Assembly: GCA_035649175.1 (NCBI GenBank)
Contig: DASRKB010000169.1
Span: 61,889-125,888, forward strand
Source: SCGC-AG-212-J23 sp035649175
GTDB lineage: Bacteria; Pseudomonadota; Gammaproteobacteria; Burkholderiales; SG8-39
Direction of reading: 5' to 3'
Length of the DNA stretch: 64,000 nucleotides
The notes beneath the pieces were generated by a model that was given only the letters and a program-made list of their open reading frames with translations, was not told the origin of the DNA and searched no databases. The translations under genes and the position numbers were made by a program. Below are positions 7,821-15,925 of this stretch, piece by piece (positions within the stretch are counted from its first letter, which is position 1; each line of letters begins with the position of its first letter).

Positions 7821-9188
7821 ATGACGACAAGACGACATTTTTTGCGCACCTCGGCGGCCGGCTTCTTCGGCGCGGCTCTGGTGTCGAAGGTACAGGCCGC
7901 CTCGCTTCCCGAGGCGCCGATCATGGACAAGCCCGACATGGCACCGCCGCTCGAGCCGCCCAACGGCCGGCCCTACCAGCCGGTGGCGACGCTGAACGGC
8001 TGGACGCTCCCCTGGCGCATGAAGGACGGCTGGAAGGAGTTCCACCTCGTGGCCGAGCCGGTGCGCCGTCAGCTCGCGCCCGGCATGACCGCGAACCTCT
8101 GGGGCTACAACGGCCAGTCGCCGGGCCCGACGCTCGAGTGCGTCGAAGGCGACAAGGTGCGCATCTTCGTCACCAACAAGCTGCCCGAGCACACCACCAT
8201 CCACTGGCACGGGATCCTGCTGCCCTCGGGGATGGACGGCGTGGGCGGCCTCACCCAGCCGCAGATCAAGCCCGGCCAGACCTTCGTGTACGAGTTCCAG
8301 ATGAAGAAGTCCGGCACCTTCATGTACCACCCCCACGCCGACGAGATGGTGCAGATGGCGATGGGCATGATGGGCTTCCTCGTGGTGCACCCGAAGGATC
8401 CGAAGCTCATGCGGGTCGACCGCGACTTCGTGTTCCTCATGAGCGCCTACGACATAGATCCGGGCAGCCACACGCCGATGGTCGCCACTATGACCGACTT
8501 CAACCTGTGGACCTGGAACTCGCGGGTCTTCCCGGGCATCGACCACCTCGCCGTGCGCCGCGGCGACCGCGTGCGCATCCGCATCGGCAACCTCACGATG
8601 ACCAACCACCCGATCCATCTGCACGGCTACGACTTTGAGGTCACGGGCACCGACGGCGGCTGGGTGCCGAAGTCGGCGCGCTGGCCCGAGGTCACCACCG
8701 ACGTGGCGGTCGGCCAGATGCGTGCGATCGAGTTCACCGCCAACGAGCCGGGCGACTGGGCGTTCCACTGCCACAAGTCGCACCACACCATGAACGCGAT
8801 GGGCCACGGGGTCCCGACCATGATCGGCGTCGACCACCGCGAGGTGGCCAACCGCATCATCAAGCTCGTGCCCGACTACATGGTGATGGGCGAGCGCGGC
8901 ATGGCCGACATGGGCGAGATGGAGATGCCCCTGCCGGACAACACGCTGCCGATGATGACCGGCGCCGGCCCTTTCGGCCCGATCGAGATGGGCGGCATGT
9001 TCAGCGTGGTCAAGGTGCGCGAAGGCCTCGCGCGCAACGACTACAAGGACCCGGGCTGGTACCAGCACCCCAAGGGCACCGTCGCCTACGCGGTTGCCGG
9101 CCAGGCACCGCTCGCCGAGCGCCAGCCGCCGGCGAAGGACGAGGGCCGTTCCATGAATGTTCGCAAGCCTGCCGGGCACAAGCGCTGA
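7821..9188 (+). CDS. Twin-arginine multicopper oxidase (copper oxidase)
   Basis: 455 residues beginning with a Tat signal (TTRRHFLRTSAAG). All four copper-ligand motifs are visible: HWHG, YHPHAD, HPIHLHG and HCHKSHH, the last with the type-1 Cys and a downstream Met. It would oxidise Cu(I) in the periplasm. The first 45 mature residues are an unusual Pro-rich lead (PDMAPPLEPPNGRPYQP) and the tail is basic. ATG 7821 follows AGAGG. A cupredoxin and a CusF-like protein follow, so this is a periplasmic copper-handling operon. It differs from the second oxidase at 21337. Confidence 0.92.
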   Translation: MTTRRHFLRTSAAGFFGAALVSKVQAASLPEAPIMDKPDMAPPLEPPNGRPYQPVATLNGWTLPWRMKDGWKEFHLVAEPVRRQLAPGMTANLWGYNGQSPGPTLECVEGDKVRIFVTNKLPEHTTIHWHGILLPSGMDGVGGLTQPQIKPGQTFVYEFQMKKSGTFMYHPHADEMVQMAMGMMGFLVVHPKDPKLMRVDRDFVFLMSAYDIDPGSHTPMVATMTDFNLWTWNSRVFPGIDHLAVRRGDRVRIRIGNLTMTNHPIHLHGYDFEVTGTDGGWVPKSARWPEVTTDVAVGQMRAIEFTANEPGDWAFHCHKSHHTMNAMGHGVPTMIGVDHREVANRIIKLVPDYMVMGERGMADMGEMEMPLPDNTLPMMTGAGPFGPIEMGGMFSVVKVREGLARNDYKDPGWYQHPKGTVAYAVAGQAPLAERQPPAKDEGRSMNVRKPAGHKR

Positions 9189-9197
9189 AGATCCGCG

Positions 9198-9671
9198 ATG
9201 AAACTCATCCTCTTGATGGTGGTGGTCCTCGCAGCGCCGCTCGCGCTCGCGCACGGCGAAAAGAAGGGCCACGTCGACTACTTGCAGGCGGAGGAGACGC
9301 CTTTCGGCATCGCCGCCGATCCGCGCACGGCGAAGCGCACGGTGCGCGTCGACATGCACGACACGATGCGCTTCTCGCCCGCCGAGCTAAAGGTGAAGCG
9401 TGGCGACACGGTGCGCTTCGTCGTGGCGAACAAGGGCAAGGTGCTGCACGAGATGGTGCTCGGCCGCAAGGAGGACCTGGAGAAGCACGCGGAGCTCATG
9501 CGCAAGTTTCCTGGCATGGAGCACGACGAGCCGCACATGGCCCACGTATCCCCGGGCAAGTCGGGCGAGATCGGCTGGCTCTTCACGACGCCGGGCACCT
9601 ACTACTACGGCTGCCTGATCCCCGGCCATTTCCAGGCCGGGATGGTCGGGCGAATCGAGGTTACGCAGTGA
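9198..9671 (+). CDS. Cupredoxin-domain protein (CopI-like)
   Basis: This 157-residue protein has a signal peptide (LAAPLALAHG) and one cupredoxin fold with type-1 copper ligands: His in KVLHEMVLG, then Cys, His and Met in GCLIPGHFQAGM. A Met/His-rich insert (MRKFPGMEHDEPHMAH) lies before the last strands and may bind additional copper. Family members protect the periplasm from copper or shuttle electrons to oxidases. It sits 9 bp after the oxidase and overlaps the next frame, so the two could be partners. Confidence 0.87.
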   Translation: MKLILLMVVVLAAPLALAHGEKKGHVDYLQAEETPFGIAADPRTAKRTVRVDMHDTMRFSPAELKVKRGDTVRFVVANKGKVLHEMVLGRKEDLEKHAELMRKFPGMEHDEPHMAHVSPGKSGEIGWLFTTPGTYYYGCLIPGHFQAGMVGRIEVTQ

Positions 9672-9694
9672 CTATTCTCGAGAAAGGCAGACCC

Positions 9695-9982
9695 ATGAAG
9701 ACGAACATTTGGTTGACCCTCGCCGCAGGAGCGCTTCTTTCCCTGGCCGCGCATGCCGCCGATCTCGCCGACGGCGAGGTGCGCAAGGTGGACAAGGATG
9801 CGGGCAAGGTCACCATCAAGCACGGCCCTATTCCGAGCGTCGACATGCCGGCCATGACCATGGTGTTCCGGGTCAAGGAGCCGGCGATGCTCGACAAGGT
9901 CAAGGCCGGCGACAAGATCAAGTTCGACGCCGAGAAGATCGGCGGGGCCTACACAGTCACGAAGATCGAGCCGGCCAAGTGA
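9695..9982 (+). CDS. CusF-like periplasmic copper-binding protein
   Basis: This 95-residue protein has a signal peptide ending AHAA and a small OB-fold domain. The copper site is recognisable as IPSVDMPAMTMVFRV, with the DMPAMTM Met cluster typical of CusF and CusF_Ec domains. A start at ATG 9668, overlapping the cupredoxin stop, is possible but would prepend nine residues to the signal. AGAAAGGCAG before 9695 favours the later start. It would carry Cu(I)/Ag(I) to an exporter. Confidence 0.9.
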   Translation: MKTNIWLTLAAGALLSLAAHAADLADGEVRKVDKDAGKVTIKHGPIPSVDMPAMTMVFRVKEPAMLDKVKAGDKIKFDAEKIGGAYTVTKIEPAK

Positions 9983-9989
9983 CCACGCT

Positions 9990-10003
9990 TTGACCGGGAT
10001 CAA
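9990..10003. promoter_or_regulatory. FNR/DNR-like box TTGAC-CGGG-ATCAA
   Basis: TTGACCGGGATCAA fits the CRP/FNR superfamily dyad TTGAT-N4-ATCAA with one mismatch. It begins 48 bp before the start of the small exported protein at 10038, a position where an activator could work. Two further boxes of this type occur at 14572 and 17424. Confidence 0.5.
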
Positions 10004-10037
10004 AACGTAGTCGACAGGACGAGCACATCCTGCAACC

Positions 10038-10400
10038 ATGCGGCAAGCGCTGAAAGCCCTTCGACGAGGCTTGGCCTTCGCCTTTCTGCTCCTCGCGGCG
10101 TCGGCGGTGCTCGCCCAGCCCGTTTGCGCCGCGAGCGAGCCGCTGACGGTCTCGCCGCAGGACTGTAACGGCTCGCATGATGATCCCCACGGGGAGCCCT
10201 GCTGCGCGGACCTCGAAGCGATCGTCAGCACGGTCCCGGATCTCATCGGCAGCTCGGGCTTGCCGCCGCTCTTCGTGGCGACGTGGTGGCCCGCGCCGCG
10301 GACCGCCGCTCCCCGGGCGGCGTCGGCCGGACGCTTGACCTTGCTTTCTCCTCCGCCTCCGCTCCCGTATCACGCACGCTCGGCGCGCATCTTGCGCTGA
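10038..10400 (+). CDS. Small exported Cys-containing protein
   Basis: This 120-residue protein has a long signal peptide (FAFLLLAASAVLAQPVCAAS), a segment QDCNGSHDDPHGEPCCADL with one Cys followed by a Cys pair among His and Asp, and a Pro-rich tail ending HARSARILR. The layout matches the small protein at 5724 and others found in copper clusters; a metal-buffering role is inferred. It is the first gene after the FNR-like box and lies 82 bp before the second metal ATPase. Confidence 0.6.
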   Translation: MRQALKALRRGLAFAFLLLAASAVLAQPVCAASEPLTVSPQDCNGSHDDPHGEPCCADLEAIVSTVPDLIGSSGLPPLFVATWWPAPRTAAPRAASAGRLTLLSPPPPLPYHARSARILR

Positions 10401-10417
10401 GATCCCGCATCCCTCCG

Positions 10418-10438
10418 GCGCCGGCCTTTCGCCGGCGC
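10418..10438 (+). terminator. GC-rich hairpin between the small exported protein and the second ATPase
   Basis: GCGCCGGC, a CTTTC loop and GCCGGCGC form an 8-bp perfect stem. No T tract follows, so it may be an attenuator or processing hairpin rather than a full intrinsic terminator. The rest of the 82-bp gap shows nothing clear. Confidence 0.35.
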
Positions 10439-10482
10439 TCTCAGCGTGTTGCACCGGAAACCCAGGAATTCGTGAGGACCAC

Positions 10483-12774
10483 ATGGCAACCGACCCCGTC
10501 TGCGGCATGACGGTCGATCCGGCCAAGGCGGCCGGGAGGTTCAATTACCAGGGCAAGACGTACCTCTTCTGCTCGAAGCACTGTCTCGCCAGGTTCAAGG
10601 CCGAGCCGGCGAAGTACGCGGGCGAGGCAAAGGCCGCCGCGCCGTCCGCGGCGCCGACGAGCGCCAAGTACACCTGCCCGATGCACCCCGAGGTAGTGCA
10701 GGTCGGTCCCGGCTCGTGCCCGAAGTGCGGCATGGCGCTGGTGCCCATGGCGGGGGCGCAGGCCGAGGAGGACAACGCCGAGCTGCGCGACATGACGCGC
10801 CGGTTCTGGGTGAGCGCGGTGCTCAGTGCGCCGCTTGTGCTGCTCGCGATGGGACCGATGTTCGGATGGATGGAGCCGTTCGGTCTCGCGCCGCGCCCGC
10901 GGTCCCTGGCCGAGTTCCTCCTCGGAACGCCGGTGGTCCTGTGGGGCGGATGGCCCTTCTTCCACAAGTTCTGGCTCTCGCTCAAGAACCGCAGCCCCAA
11001 CATGTACACGTTGATCGGGCTCGGTGTGGGGGTGGCCTATCTCTACAGCCTGATCGCGTTGTTTGCCCCCGGGATTTTCCCGGCCGAGTTCCGCATGCAC
11101 GGCGGCGAGGAGGTCGGCGTGTACTTCGAGGCCGCGGCGGTGATCGTGACGCTGGTGCTGCTCGGCGAGGTGATGCAGCTGCGCGCGCTCGGGCAGACGA
11201 GCCAGGCGATCAGGCAGCTGCTCGCCCTCGCGCCCAACACGGCGCTGCGCATCGGGGCCGACGGCTCGGAGCGGGAGGTGCCGCTCGCGGACGTGCAGGT
11301 TGGCGACAAGCTGCGCGTGCGCCCCGGGGAGAAGGTGCCGATCGACGGCGTGTGCGTCGAGGGCTCCTCCAACGTCGACGAATCGATGATCACCGGCGAG
11401 CCTGTGCCGGTGCCGAAGAACCCCGGCGACCGCGTCACCGGAGCGACGATCAACGGCAGGGGCACGCTCGTAGTGCGCGCGGAGAAGATCGGCTCGGAGA
11501 CGCTGCTCGCCCAGATCGTGCACATGGTGGCGCAGGCGCAGCGCACGCGCGCCCCGGTGCAGCGCCTCGCCGACCTCGTCGCCGCCTACTTCGTGCAGAC
11601 CGTGGTGGTGATTGCCATCATCACCGCGATCGTGTGGGGCTTCTTCGGCCCGCAGCCCGCGCTCGTCTACGCGGTGGTAAACGCGGTGGCGGTGCTCATC
11701 ATCGCCTGCCCGTGCGCGGTGGGGCTTGCCACGCCGATCTCGATCACCGTGGCGATGGGGCAAGGCGCGCTGAACGGCATCCTGTTCCGCAACGCCGAGG
11801 CAGTGGAGAAGCTTCGCGACGTGAACACGCTCGTGGTCGACAAGACCGGTACGCTGACTCTGGGTCGTCCGGAGCTCACCGATCTCGCGGCCGAAGGCGT
11901 CGAGGAGAACGATGCGCTGCGGCTCATCGCGAGCCTCGAGCGCGCGAGCGAGCACCCGCTCGCCCAGGCCATCGTCAAGGGCGCGGAGAGCCGGGACCTC
12001 CGACTTGCTGCGGTGGAGGACTTCGAGTCCGTCACCGGCAAGGGCGTTCAGGGCACGGTCGACGGGCGGCGCGTCGCCGTCGGCAACCGGACTTTCATGG
12101 AGGGCTTCGGCGGCGTGCCGGCCGCGCTCGCCGAGAAGGCGGAAGCACTGCGCGCGCAGGCCAAGACCGCCATGTTCGCGGCCGTCGATGGCCGCGTCGC
12201 CGCGGTGATTGCGGTCGCCGACCCGATCAAGGAAACCACCGCCGAGGCGGTGAAGATGCTCAAGGGCGAAGGCGTAAGCATCGTCATGCTCTCCGGCGAC
12301 TCGCGCAAGACCGCCGAGGCGGTCGGCCGCCAGCTCGGCATCGACGAGGTCGTCGCCGAGGTGCTGCCCGAGCAGAAGGTGGAGAAGATCAAGGCGCTGC
12401 AGGCCGCGGGGCGCACGGTGGCGATGGCCGGCGACGGCATCAACGACGCGCCGGCGCTTGCCCAGTCGAACGTCGGCATCGCCATGGGCACCGGCACGGA
12501 CGTCGCGATCGAGAGCGGAAGCGTCACGCTGGTGAAGGGTGACCTGCGCGGCATCGCCAAGGCGATCCGCCTCTCGCACGCCACGATGCGTAACGTGAAG
12601 CAGAACCTCTTCTTCGCTTTCGTCTACAACGCGCTCGGCGTGCCGATCGCCGCGGGCGTGCTCTATCCCTTTTTCGGGCTGCTGCTCTCGCCGATCTTCG
12701 CCGGCGCGGCGATGGCGATGAGCTCGGTGTCCGTGGTCACCAACGCGCTGCGGCTGCGGCGGGCGAAGCTGTGA
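10483..12774 (+). CDS. P1B-type heavy-metal ATPase with YHS and metal-binding N-terminal domains
   Basis: 763 residues. Residues about 3-45 are a YHS domain (DPVCGMTVDP, then CSKHC). Residues about 62-88 are a heavy-metal-binding domain (YTCPMHPEV, CPKCGMALVPM). The ATPase follows with CPCAVGLATP in the membrane (about 408), DKTGT (about 452), SGDS and GDGINDAPAL, and MSSVSVVTNALRL in the last helix, as in Cu(+) pumps. It lacks an HMA domain, unlike CopA at 2651, so the two pumps probably receive metal from different donors or work at different rates. It starts an operon with DUF2933, a methyltransferase-like protein and a SHOCT protein. Confidence 0.93.
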   Translation: MATDPVCGMTVDPAKAAGRFNYQGKTYLFCSKHCLARFKAEPAKYAGEAKAAAPSAAPTSAKYTCPMHPEVVQVGPGSCPKCGMALVPMAGAQAEEDNAELRDMTRRFWVSAVLSAPLVLLAMGPMFGWMEPFGLAPRPRSLAEFLLGTPVVLWGGWPFFHKFWLSLKNRSPNMYTLIGLGVGVAYLYSLIALFAPGIFPAEFRMHGGEEVGVYFEAAAVIVTLVLLGEVMQLRALGQTSQAIRQLLALAPNTALRIGADGSEREVPLADVQVGDKLRVRPGEKVPIDGVCVEGSSNVDESMITGEPVPVPKNPGDRVTGATINGRGTLVVRAEKIGSETLLAQIVHMVAQAQRTRAPVQRLADLVAAYFVQTVVVIAIITAIVWGFFGPQPALVYAVVNAVAVLIIACPCAVGLATPISITVAMGQGALNGILFRNAEAVEKLRDVNTLVVDKTGTLTLGRPELTDLAAEGVEENDALRLIASLERASEHPLAQAIVKGAESRDLRLAAVEDFESVTGKGVQGTVDGRRVAVGNRTFMEGFGGVPAALAEKAEALRAQAKTAMFAAVDGRVAAVIAVADPIKETTAEAVKMLKGEGVSIVMLSGDSRKTAEAVGRQLGIDEVVAEVLPEQKVEKIKALQAAGRTVAMAGDGINDAPALAQSNVGIAMGTGTDVAIESGSVTLVKGDLRGIAKAIRLSHATMRNVKQNLFFAFVYNALGVPIAAGVLYPFFGLLLSPIFAGAAMAMSSVSVVTNALRLRRAKL

Positions 12775-12977
12775 TGAACACGAGCCGCTGGGTGTTCTGG
12801 GGCTTCCTGCTCATCGCCGGATTGCTGCTCGTCGCCGAGCATGGCGCGCACCTTTACGGCTGGTTCTCCGCCTATGGGATTTGGCTGCTCGTGCTCGCCT
12901 GCCCGCTGCTGCATCTCTTCCACGGCCATGGCGGACACGGCCGCCATGGCAAGGACGACAAGGAAGGCGGGCGATGA
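12774..12977 (+). CDS. DUF2933 small membrane protein
   Basis: 67 residues from ATG 12774, with two hydrophobic segments (VFWGFLLIAGLLLVAEHGAH and IWLLVLACPLLHLF) and a His/Gly-rich tail HGHGGHGRHGKDD that could bind metal. DUF2933 proteins sit beside copper ATPases; the function is unknown. Its start overlaps the ATPase stop by one base (TGATG) and its own stop overlaps the next start (ATGA), so it is coupled on both sides. Confidence 0.8.
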   Translation: MNTSRWVFWGFLLIAGLLLVAEHGAHLYGWFSAYGIWLLVLACPLLHLFHGHGGHGRHGKDDKEGGR

Positions 12978-13639
12978 GCGAGGCGGGCGAGATGCAGGCC
13001 TACGGGCTGTGGTCCCTGGTGCTGGTCAACTCGCTCGTCTTCATCATCTTCGCCTTCAGCTTCTACCGGCCCAAGAGCAGGCGCGACTGGCGCTCGTTCG
13101 GCGCCTTCTCGGCGTTCCTCGTCGCGCTGTTCACGGAGATGTACGGCTTCCCGCTCACGATCTACCTGCTCTCCGGGTGGCTCTCGAGCCGCTTTCCCGG
13201 CGTGGACTGGCTCTCGCACGACGCGGGCCACCTTCTCGAGATGCTCCTGGGGTGGAAGGCGAACCCGCATTTCGGGCCGTTCCATCTGCTGAGCAATGTC
13301 TTCATCGTCGGCGGCTTCTGGCTGCTCGCCTCCGCGTGGAGGGTGCTCTACGCGGCGCACCGCACCGGCCGGGTCGCCACGGCGGGCGCCTATGCCCGGG
13401 TGCGCCATCCGCAGTACGTCGCCTTCGTGCTCATCATGTTTGGCTTTCTGCTGCAGTGGCCGACGCTGGTGACGCTCGTCATGTTCCCGATCCTGGTGCT
13501 CGTCTATGCGCGCCTCGCTTCCCGGGAAGAGCTGGACATGGACGAGCGCTTCGGCGCCGAATGGCGTGCCTACGCGGCGATTACGCCGCGATTCATCCCG
13601 GACCTGACAGGAGGTGCACATGATGTGGGGCGGATTTGA
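12974..13639 (+). CDS. Isoprenylcysteine carboxylmethyltransferase/PEMT-like membrane protein
   Basis: 221 residues with about five membrane helices. The C-terminal half holds the family signature VRHPQYVAFVLIMFGFLLQW and a final REELDMDERFGAEWRAY-type motif, where S-adenosylmethionine binds in ICMT/PEMT enzymes. Such proteins recur in metal-resistance islands, where the substrate (lipid or protein) is not known. A second member is encoded at 24057. ATG 12974 overlaps the DUF2933 stop. Confidence 0.8.
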   Translation: MSEAGEMQAYGLWSLVLVNSLVFIIFAFSFYRPKSRRDWRSFGAFSAFLVALFTEMYGFPLTIYLLSGWLSSRFPGVDWLSHDAGHLLEMLLGWKANPHFGPFHLLSNVFIVGGFWLLASAWRVLYAAHRTGRVATAGAYARVRHPQYVAFVLIMFGFLLQWPTLVTLVMFPILVLVYARLASREELDMDERFGAEWRAYAAITPRFIPDLTGGAHDVGRI

Positions 13640-13859
13640 CGGCATGGGCTGGGGCTGGATCGGCCTCGGCATCGTGCACATGGCGCTTTTCTGGATCCTG
13701 GTGATCCTCGGCATCGTGGTGCTCGTGAAATGGCTCGCGGGCGGGCCCACGGGCGGCGGCGGCGAGAGCCGCGCGCTTGACATCCTCAAGGAGCGCTACG
13801 CGAAAGGCGAACTCACACGGGAGCAATTCGAGCAGATGAGAAGGGAGCTGGGAGATTGA
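13620..13859 (+). CDS. SHOCT-domain small membrane protein
   Basis: 79 residues: one membrane helix (LGIVHMALFWILVILGIVVL), a Gly linker, then a C-terminal SHOCT motif ILKERYAKGELTREQFEQM. SHOCT segments are short oligomerisation motifs. The N-terminus is Met/Trp-rich (MMWGGFDGMGWGW). CAGGAGG precedes ATG 13620, and the start lies inside the previous gene (20-nt overlap), so translation is coupled. Genes like this are frequent in copper clusters. Confidence 0.8.
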   Translation: MMWGGFDGMGWGWIGLGIVHMALFWILVILGIVVLVKWLAGGPTGGGGESRALDILKERYAKGELTREQFEQMRRELGD

Positions 13860-13894
13860 CCTTCCCTGAAAGGGCGAGACCATGAAGAGGCGCC

Positions 13895-14482
13895 ATGACT
13901 GACGAGAAGCGAGAGCCGTCGCGCCGCCGGGCGTTGGCGAGGCTGACTGCCGCCGCCGGCGGGCTTGCGTCAGCCGGCGCCGCTCTGCCCTTCCTGGCCA
14001 GCCTCGCGCCCAGCGAGCGCGCGAAGGCGGCCGGCGCACCGCTGGAGGTCGATCTCGGCGCGGTCAAGCCGGCACAGCTGCACACGGTAGAATGGCGCGG
14101 GCGGCCCGTGTGGGTTCTCCGTCGCACGCCGGACATGCTCGAGCGCCTGTCCCGCGTCGAGCCGCTGCTCAGCGATCCGAACTCCGCAGTGAGCTCGCAG
14201 CAGCCCGAATACGCGAAAAACGCCACCCGCTCCATCGAGCCCGAGCTGCTGGTGACCGTGGCGCTGTGTACACACCTCGGCTGCATCCCCTCCTATTACC
14301 CTCAGCCCGATTCCGTGCAGCCGGGATGGCCGGGAGGGTTCTACTGCCCCTGCCATGGGTCGAAGTTCGATCTGGCTGGACGCGTTTACCGCGGCTCCCC
14401 GGCACCTACGAACCTCGTCATTCCGCCGCATCGTTACCTTTCGCCGTCGCGCATCCTGGTCGGCGCGGACGGCAGCACGTAA
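13895..14482 (+). CDS. Orphan Rieske 2Fe-2S protein (PetA-like)
   Basis: 195 residues. The basic N-terminus SRRRALARLTAAAGG is a Tat-type anchor followed by a hydrophobic stretch. The Rieske cluster ligands are complete: CTHLGC (Cys, His) and CPCHGS (Cys, His), with the PAPTNL and IPPHRY regions of bc1 Rieske proteins. No cytochrome b or c1 gene is adjacent, so it is an orphan paralogue outside a petABC operon. Its electron partner may be the nearby oxidases or cytochromes; that is inference. Confidence 0.88.
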   Translation: MTDEKREPSRRRALARLTAAAGGLASAGAALPFLASLAPSERAKAAGAPLEVDLGAVKPAQLHTVEWRGRPVWVLRRTPDMLERLSRVEPLLSDPNSAVSSQQPEYAKNATRSIEPELLVTVALCTHLGCIPSYYPQPDSVQPGWPGGFYCPCHGSKFDLAGRVYRGSPAPTNLVIPPHRYLSPSRILVGADGST

Positions 14483-14571
14483 AAGCGACGCCTCCAAGCG
14501 GCCGCACCGTAGGCGGATGAACTGTTGCGCCCCGGCAACGGCGCCGCTTACACCAAATATCCGGGACTCTC

Positions 14572-14585
14572 TTGTCCTGGATCAA
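14572..14585. promoter_or_regulatory. FNR/DNR-like box TTGTC-CTGG-ATCAA
   Basis: The right half is an exact ATCAA and the left half TTGTC has two mismatches to TTGAT. The 3' end is 61 bp before ATG 14647, close to the spacing expected of an activator site around -41. It lies in a 164-bp gap (14483-14646) in which nothing else stands out. Confidence 0.45.
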
Positions 14586-14646
14586 TACGACGTCGCACGC
14601 TGCGCGCAGTATCGCTTTGCTGAACGGCGGCTCACGGAGGTGCCAA

Positions 14647-15153
14647 ATGCAAGCTCATACCCCTGACTTTTCGCTGAAGGTGGAAGGAGTCAAAGGCGTT
14701 TGCCCCGCAGGTGAGGTGTGGGCGAAGGGGCAGACGGCGAAGCGAACCATCCCTGTTTTCTCATGCGAAGGCCCGTGCATCCGTGGCGACATAGCCCGGC
14801 TCGCGGCCAACTACATCACGCAGGATGTGCCGGCGCTCGCGCGCGCCTGCCACGCCGAAACGTTCTTCGTACCTCATTCATCGATGCTCCGATGGATAAA
14901 GGAAGCGGAGAAGAGCGTGGTGATCGATGGCTGCTTCCTGAAGTGCCACGGGCGTGTTCTCAAGGAAATGGTCGGTGAAGAGCACCTCGTCCACATCGAC
15001 GCACTGCCGCTCTACAAGAAATACACCGACATCTTCCTGATGGATGACGTTCCGGAGGATGAGCGGAAGGCGGTCGCACGGCAGGTGGCGGACAAGATCA
15101 TCGCGCAGCTGAAGAAGGAAGGCATACTCCAATGTATTTCTTCGTCAGCTTGA
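14647..15153 (+). CDS. DGC-domain putative zinc-binding protein
   Basis: 168 residues. Conserved cysteines appear as FSCEGPCIRGDIAR near residue 37 and IDGCFLKCHGRVLKE near residue 98; the latter carries the DGC motif that names the family, annotated as a putative zinc-binding protein. No signal peptide, so it is cytoplasmic. GGAGGTGCC precedes ATG 14647; an upstream in-frame ATG at 14572 lies inside the FNR-like box and is not used on this view. It heads a run of small membrane-protein genes. Confidence 0.8.
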   Translation: MQAHTPDFSLKVEGVKGVCPAGEVWAKGQTAKRTIPVFSCEGPCIRGDIARLAANYITQDVPALARACHAETFFVPHSSMLRWIKEAEKSVVIDGCFLKCHGRVLKEMVGEEHLVHIDALPLYKKYTDIFLMDDVPEDERKAVARQVADKIIAQLKKEGILQCISSSA

Positions 15154-15398
15154 TTCCCACCACGCTTGTGGTGGTCCTTGGATACTTCATTCTCTTCTCG
15201 TCTACCAAGGCGCAGGAAGGGGTGAAGAGATTTGGCCAGATCCTGGCCGCCTGGGTGCTCGTCCTCGCGGCGCTTTTCCCCCTGGCAGGGGCCTACGCGA
15301 CGTTCGCCGGTGTCCCCTCGATAGGAGAAATGATGCGGGGGATGCACTCGGGGGGTGTCGGGAGGTGGTACGTAAGCGGTAATAGGAGCGCGTCATGA
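15132..15398 (+). CDS. Small membrane protein, unknown
   Basis: 88 residues with two hydrophobic helices (LIPTTLVVVLGYFILF and ILAAWVLVLAALFPLAGAYA) and a short tail rich in Gly and Met (MMRGMHSGGVG). It matches no family I can name. Its start overlaps the DGC gene by 22 nt and its end overlaps the DUF2892 gene by 4 nt (ATGA), so it is part of a tightly coupled operon. Confidence 0.65.
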   Translation: MYFFVSLIPTTLVVVLGYFILFSSTKAQEGVKRFGQILAAWVLVLAALFPLAGAYATFAGVPSIGEMMRGMHSGGVGRWYVSGNRSAS

Positions 15399-15622
15399 AA
15401 CGCAACGTCGGAACAGTGGATCGCGTGATCCGCATCGTCGCCGGGCTCGTCCTGCTCAGCCTGGTCTTCATCGTGGAAGGCAATGCCCGGTGGTGGGGGC
15501 TCGTCGGCCTGCTGCCGCTTGCGACTGGATTGGTCGGCCGGTGTGCGCTGTACATGCCCCTGGGGCTCGATACATCTCACGCCAGAAAGCAGGCGCCCGG
15601 AGCACCGCACGTGTCGACTTGA
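15395..15622 (+). CDS. DUF2892 (YgaP-type) small membrane protein
   Basis: 75 residues beginning MKRNVGTVDRVIRIVAG, the usual opening of DUF2892, with two membrane helices and the family's GRCALYMPLGLDT close to the end. In YgaP this segment anchors a rhodanese; here there is no rhodanese domain. The role is unknown, probably linked to sulfur or redox handling. Coupled to the preceding gene by ATGA. Confidence 0.85.
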   Translation: MKRNVGTVDRVIRIVAGLVLLSLVFIVEGNARWWGLVGLLPLATGLVGRCALYMPLGLDTSHARKQAPGAPHVST

Positions 15623-15653
15623 TGGAGCGCTCGCTGCGCCGAGGAGGTGAACG

Positions 15654-15923
15654 ATGACTGAAGGCACCAACCCGATGGCGACGTGCCCAATGGCGAAGAT
15701 ATGCAAGGGGATGATGGAGAAGTCGCCTTCCCGCTCGCTTTTCGTGCTGCCCGGCTTGCTTCTGATCGTGCTCGGCGTCTTGATCTTTGTCGAGCCGAGG
15801 ATAGTCGTGTGGCTGGTGGCGAGCGTGGCCATCCTGATGGGCCTGATGTTTTTCATGATGGCGCGCTTCATCGGAAGATTGCGCAAGCCCCCCGGCCGGC
15901 ATCTAGCTGCGAAAGGAGGCTAG
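15654..15923 (+). CDS. Small membrane protein with an N-terminal Met/Cys cluster
   Basis: 89 residues. The start MATCPMAKICKGMMEK holds two Cys and five Met within 16 residues, a plausible soft-metal site. Two membrane helices follow (LPGLLLIVLGVLIFVEPRIV and LVASVAILMGLMFFMMARF). I do not recognise a named family. GAGGTG lies before ATG 15654. It follows DUF2892 by 31 bp and precedes a small lipoprotein gene by 2 bp. Confidence 0.65.
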   Translation: MTEGTNPMATCPMAKICKGMMEKSPSRSLFVLPGLLLIVLGVLIFVEPRIVVWLVASVAILMGLMFFMMARFIGRLRKPPGRHLAAKGG

Positions 15924-15925
15924 CG

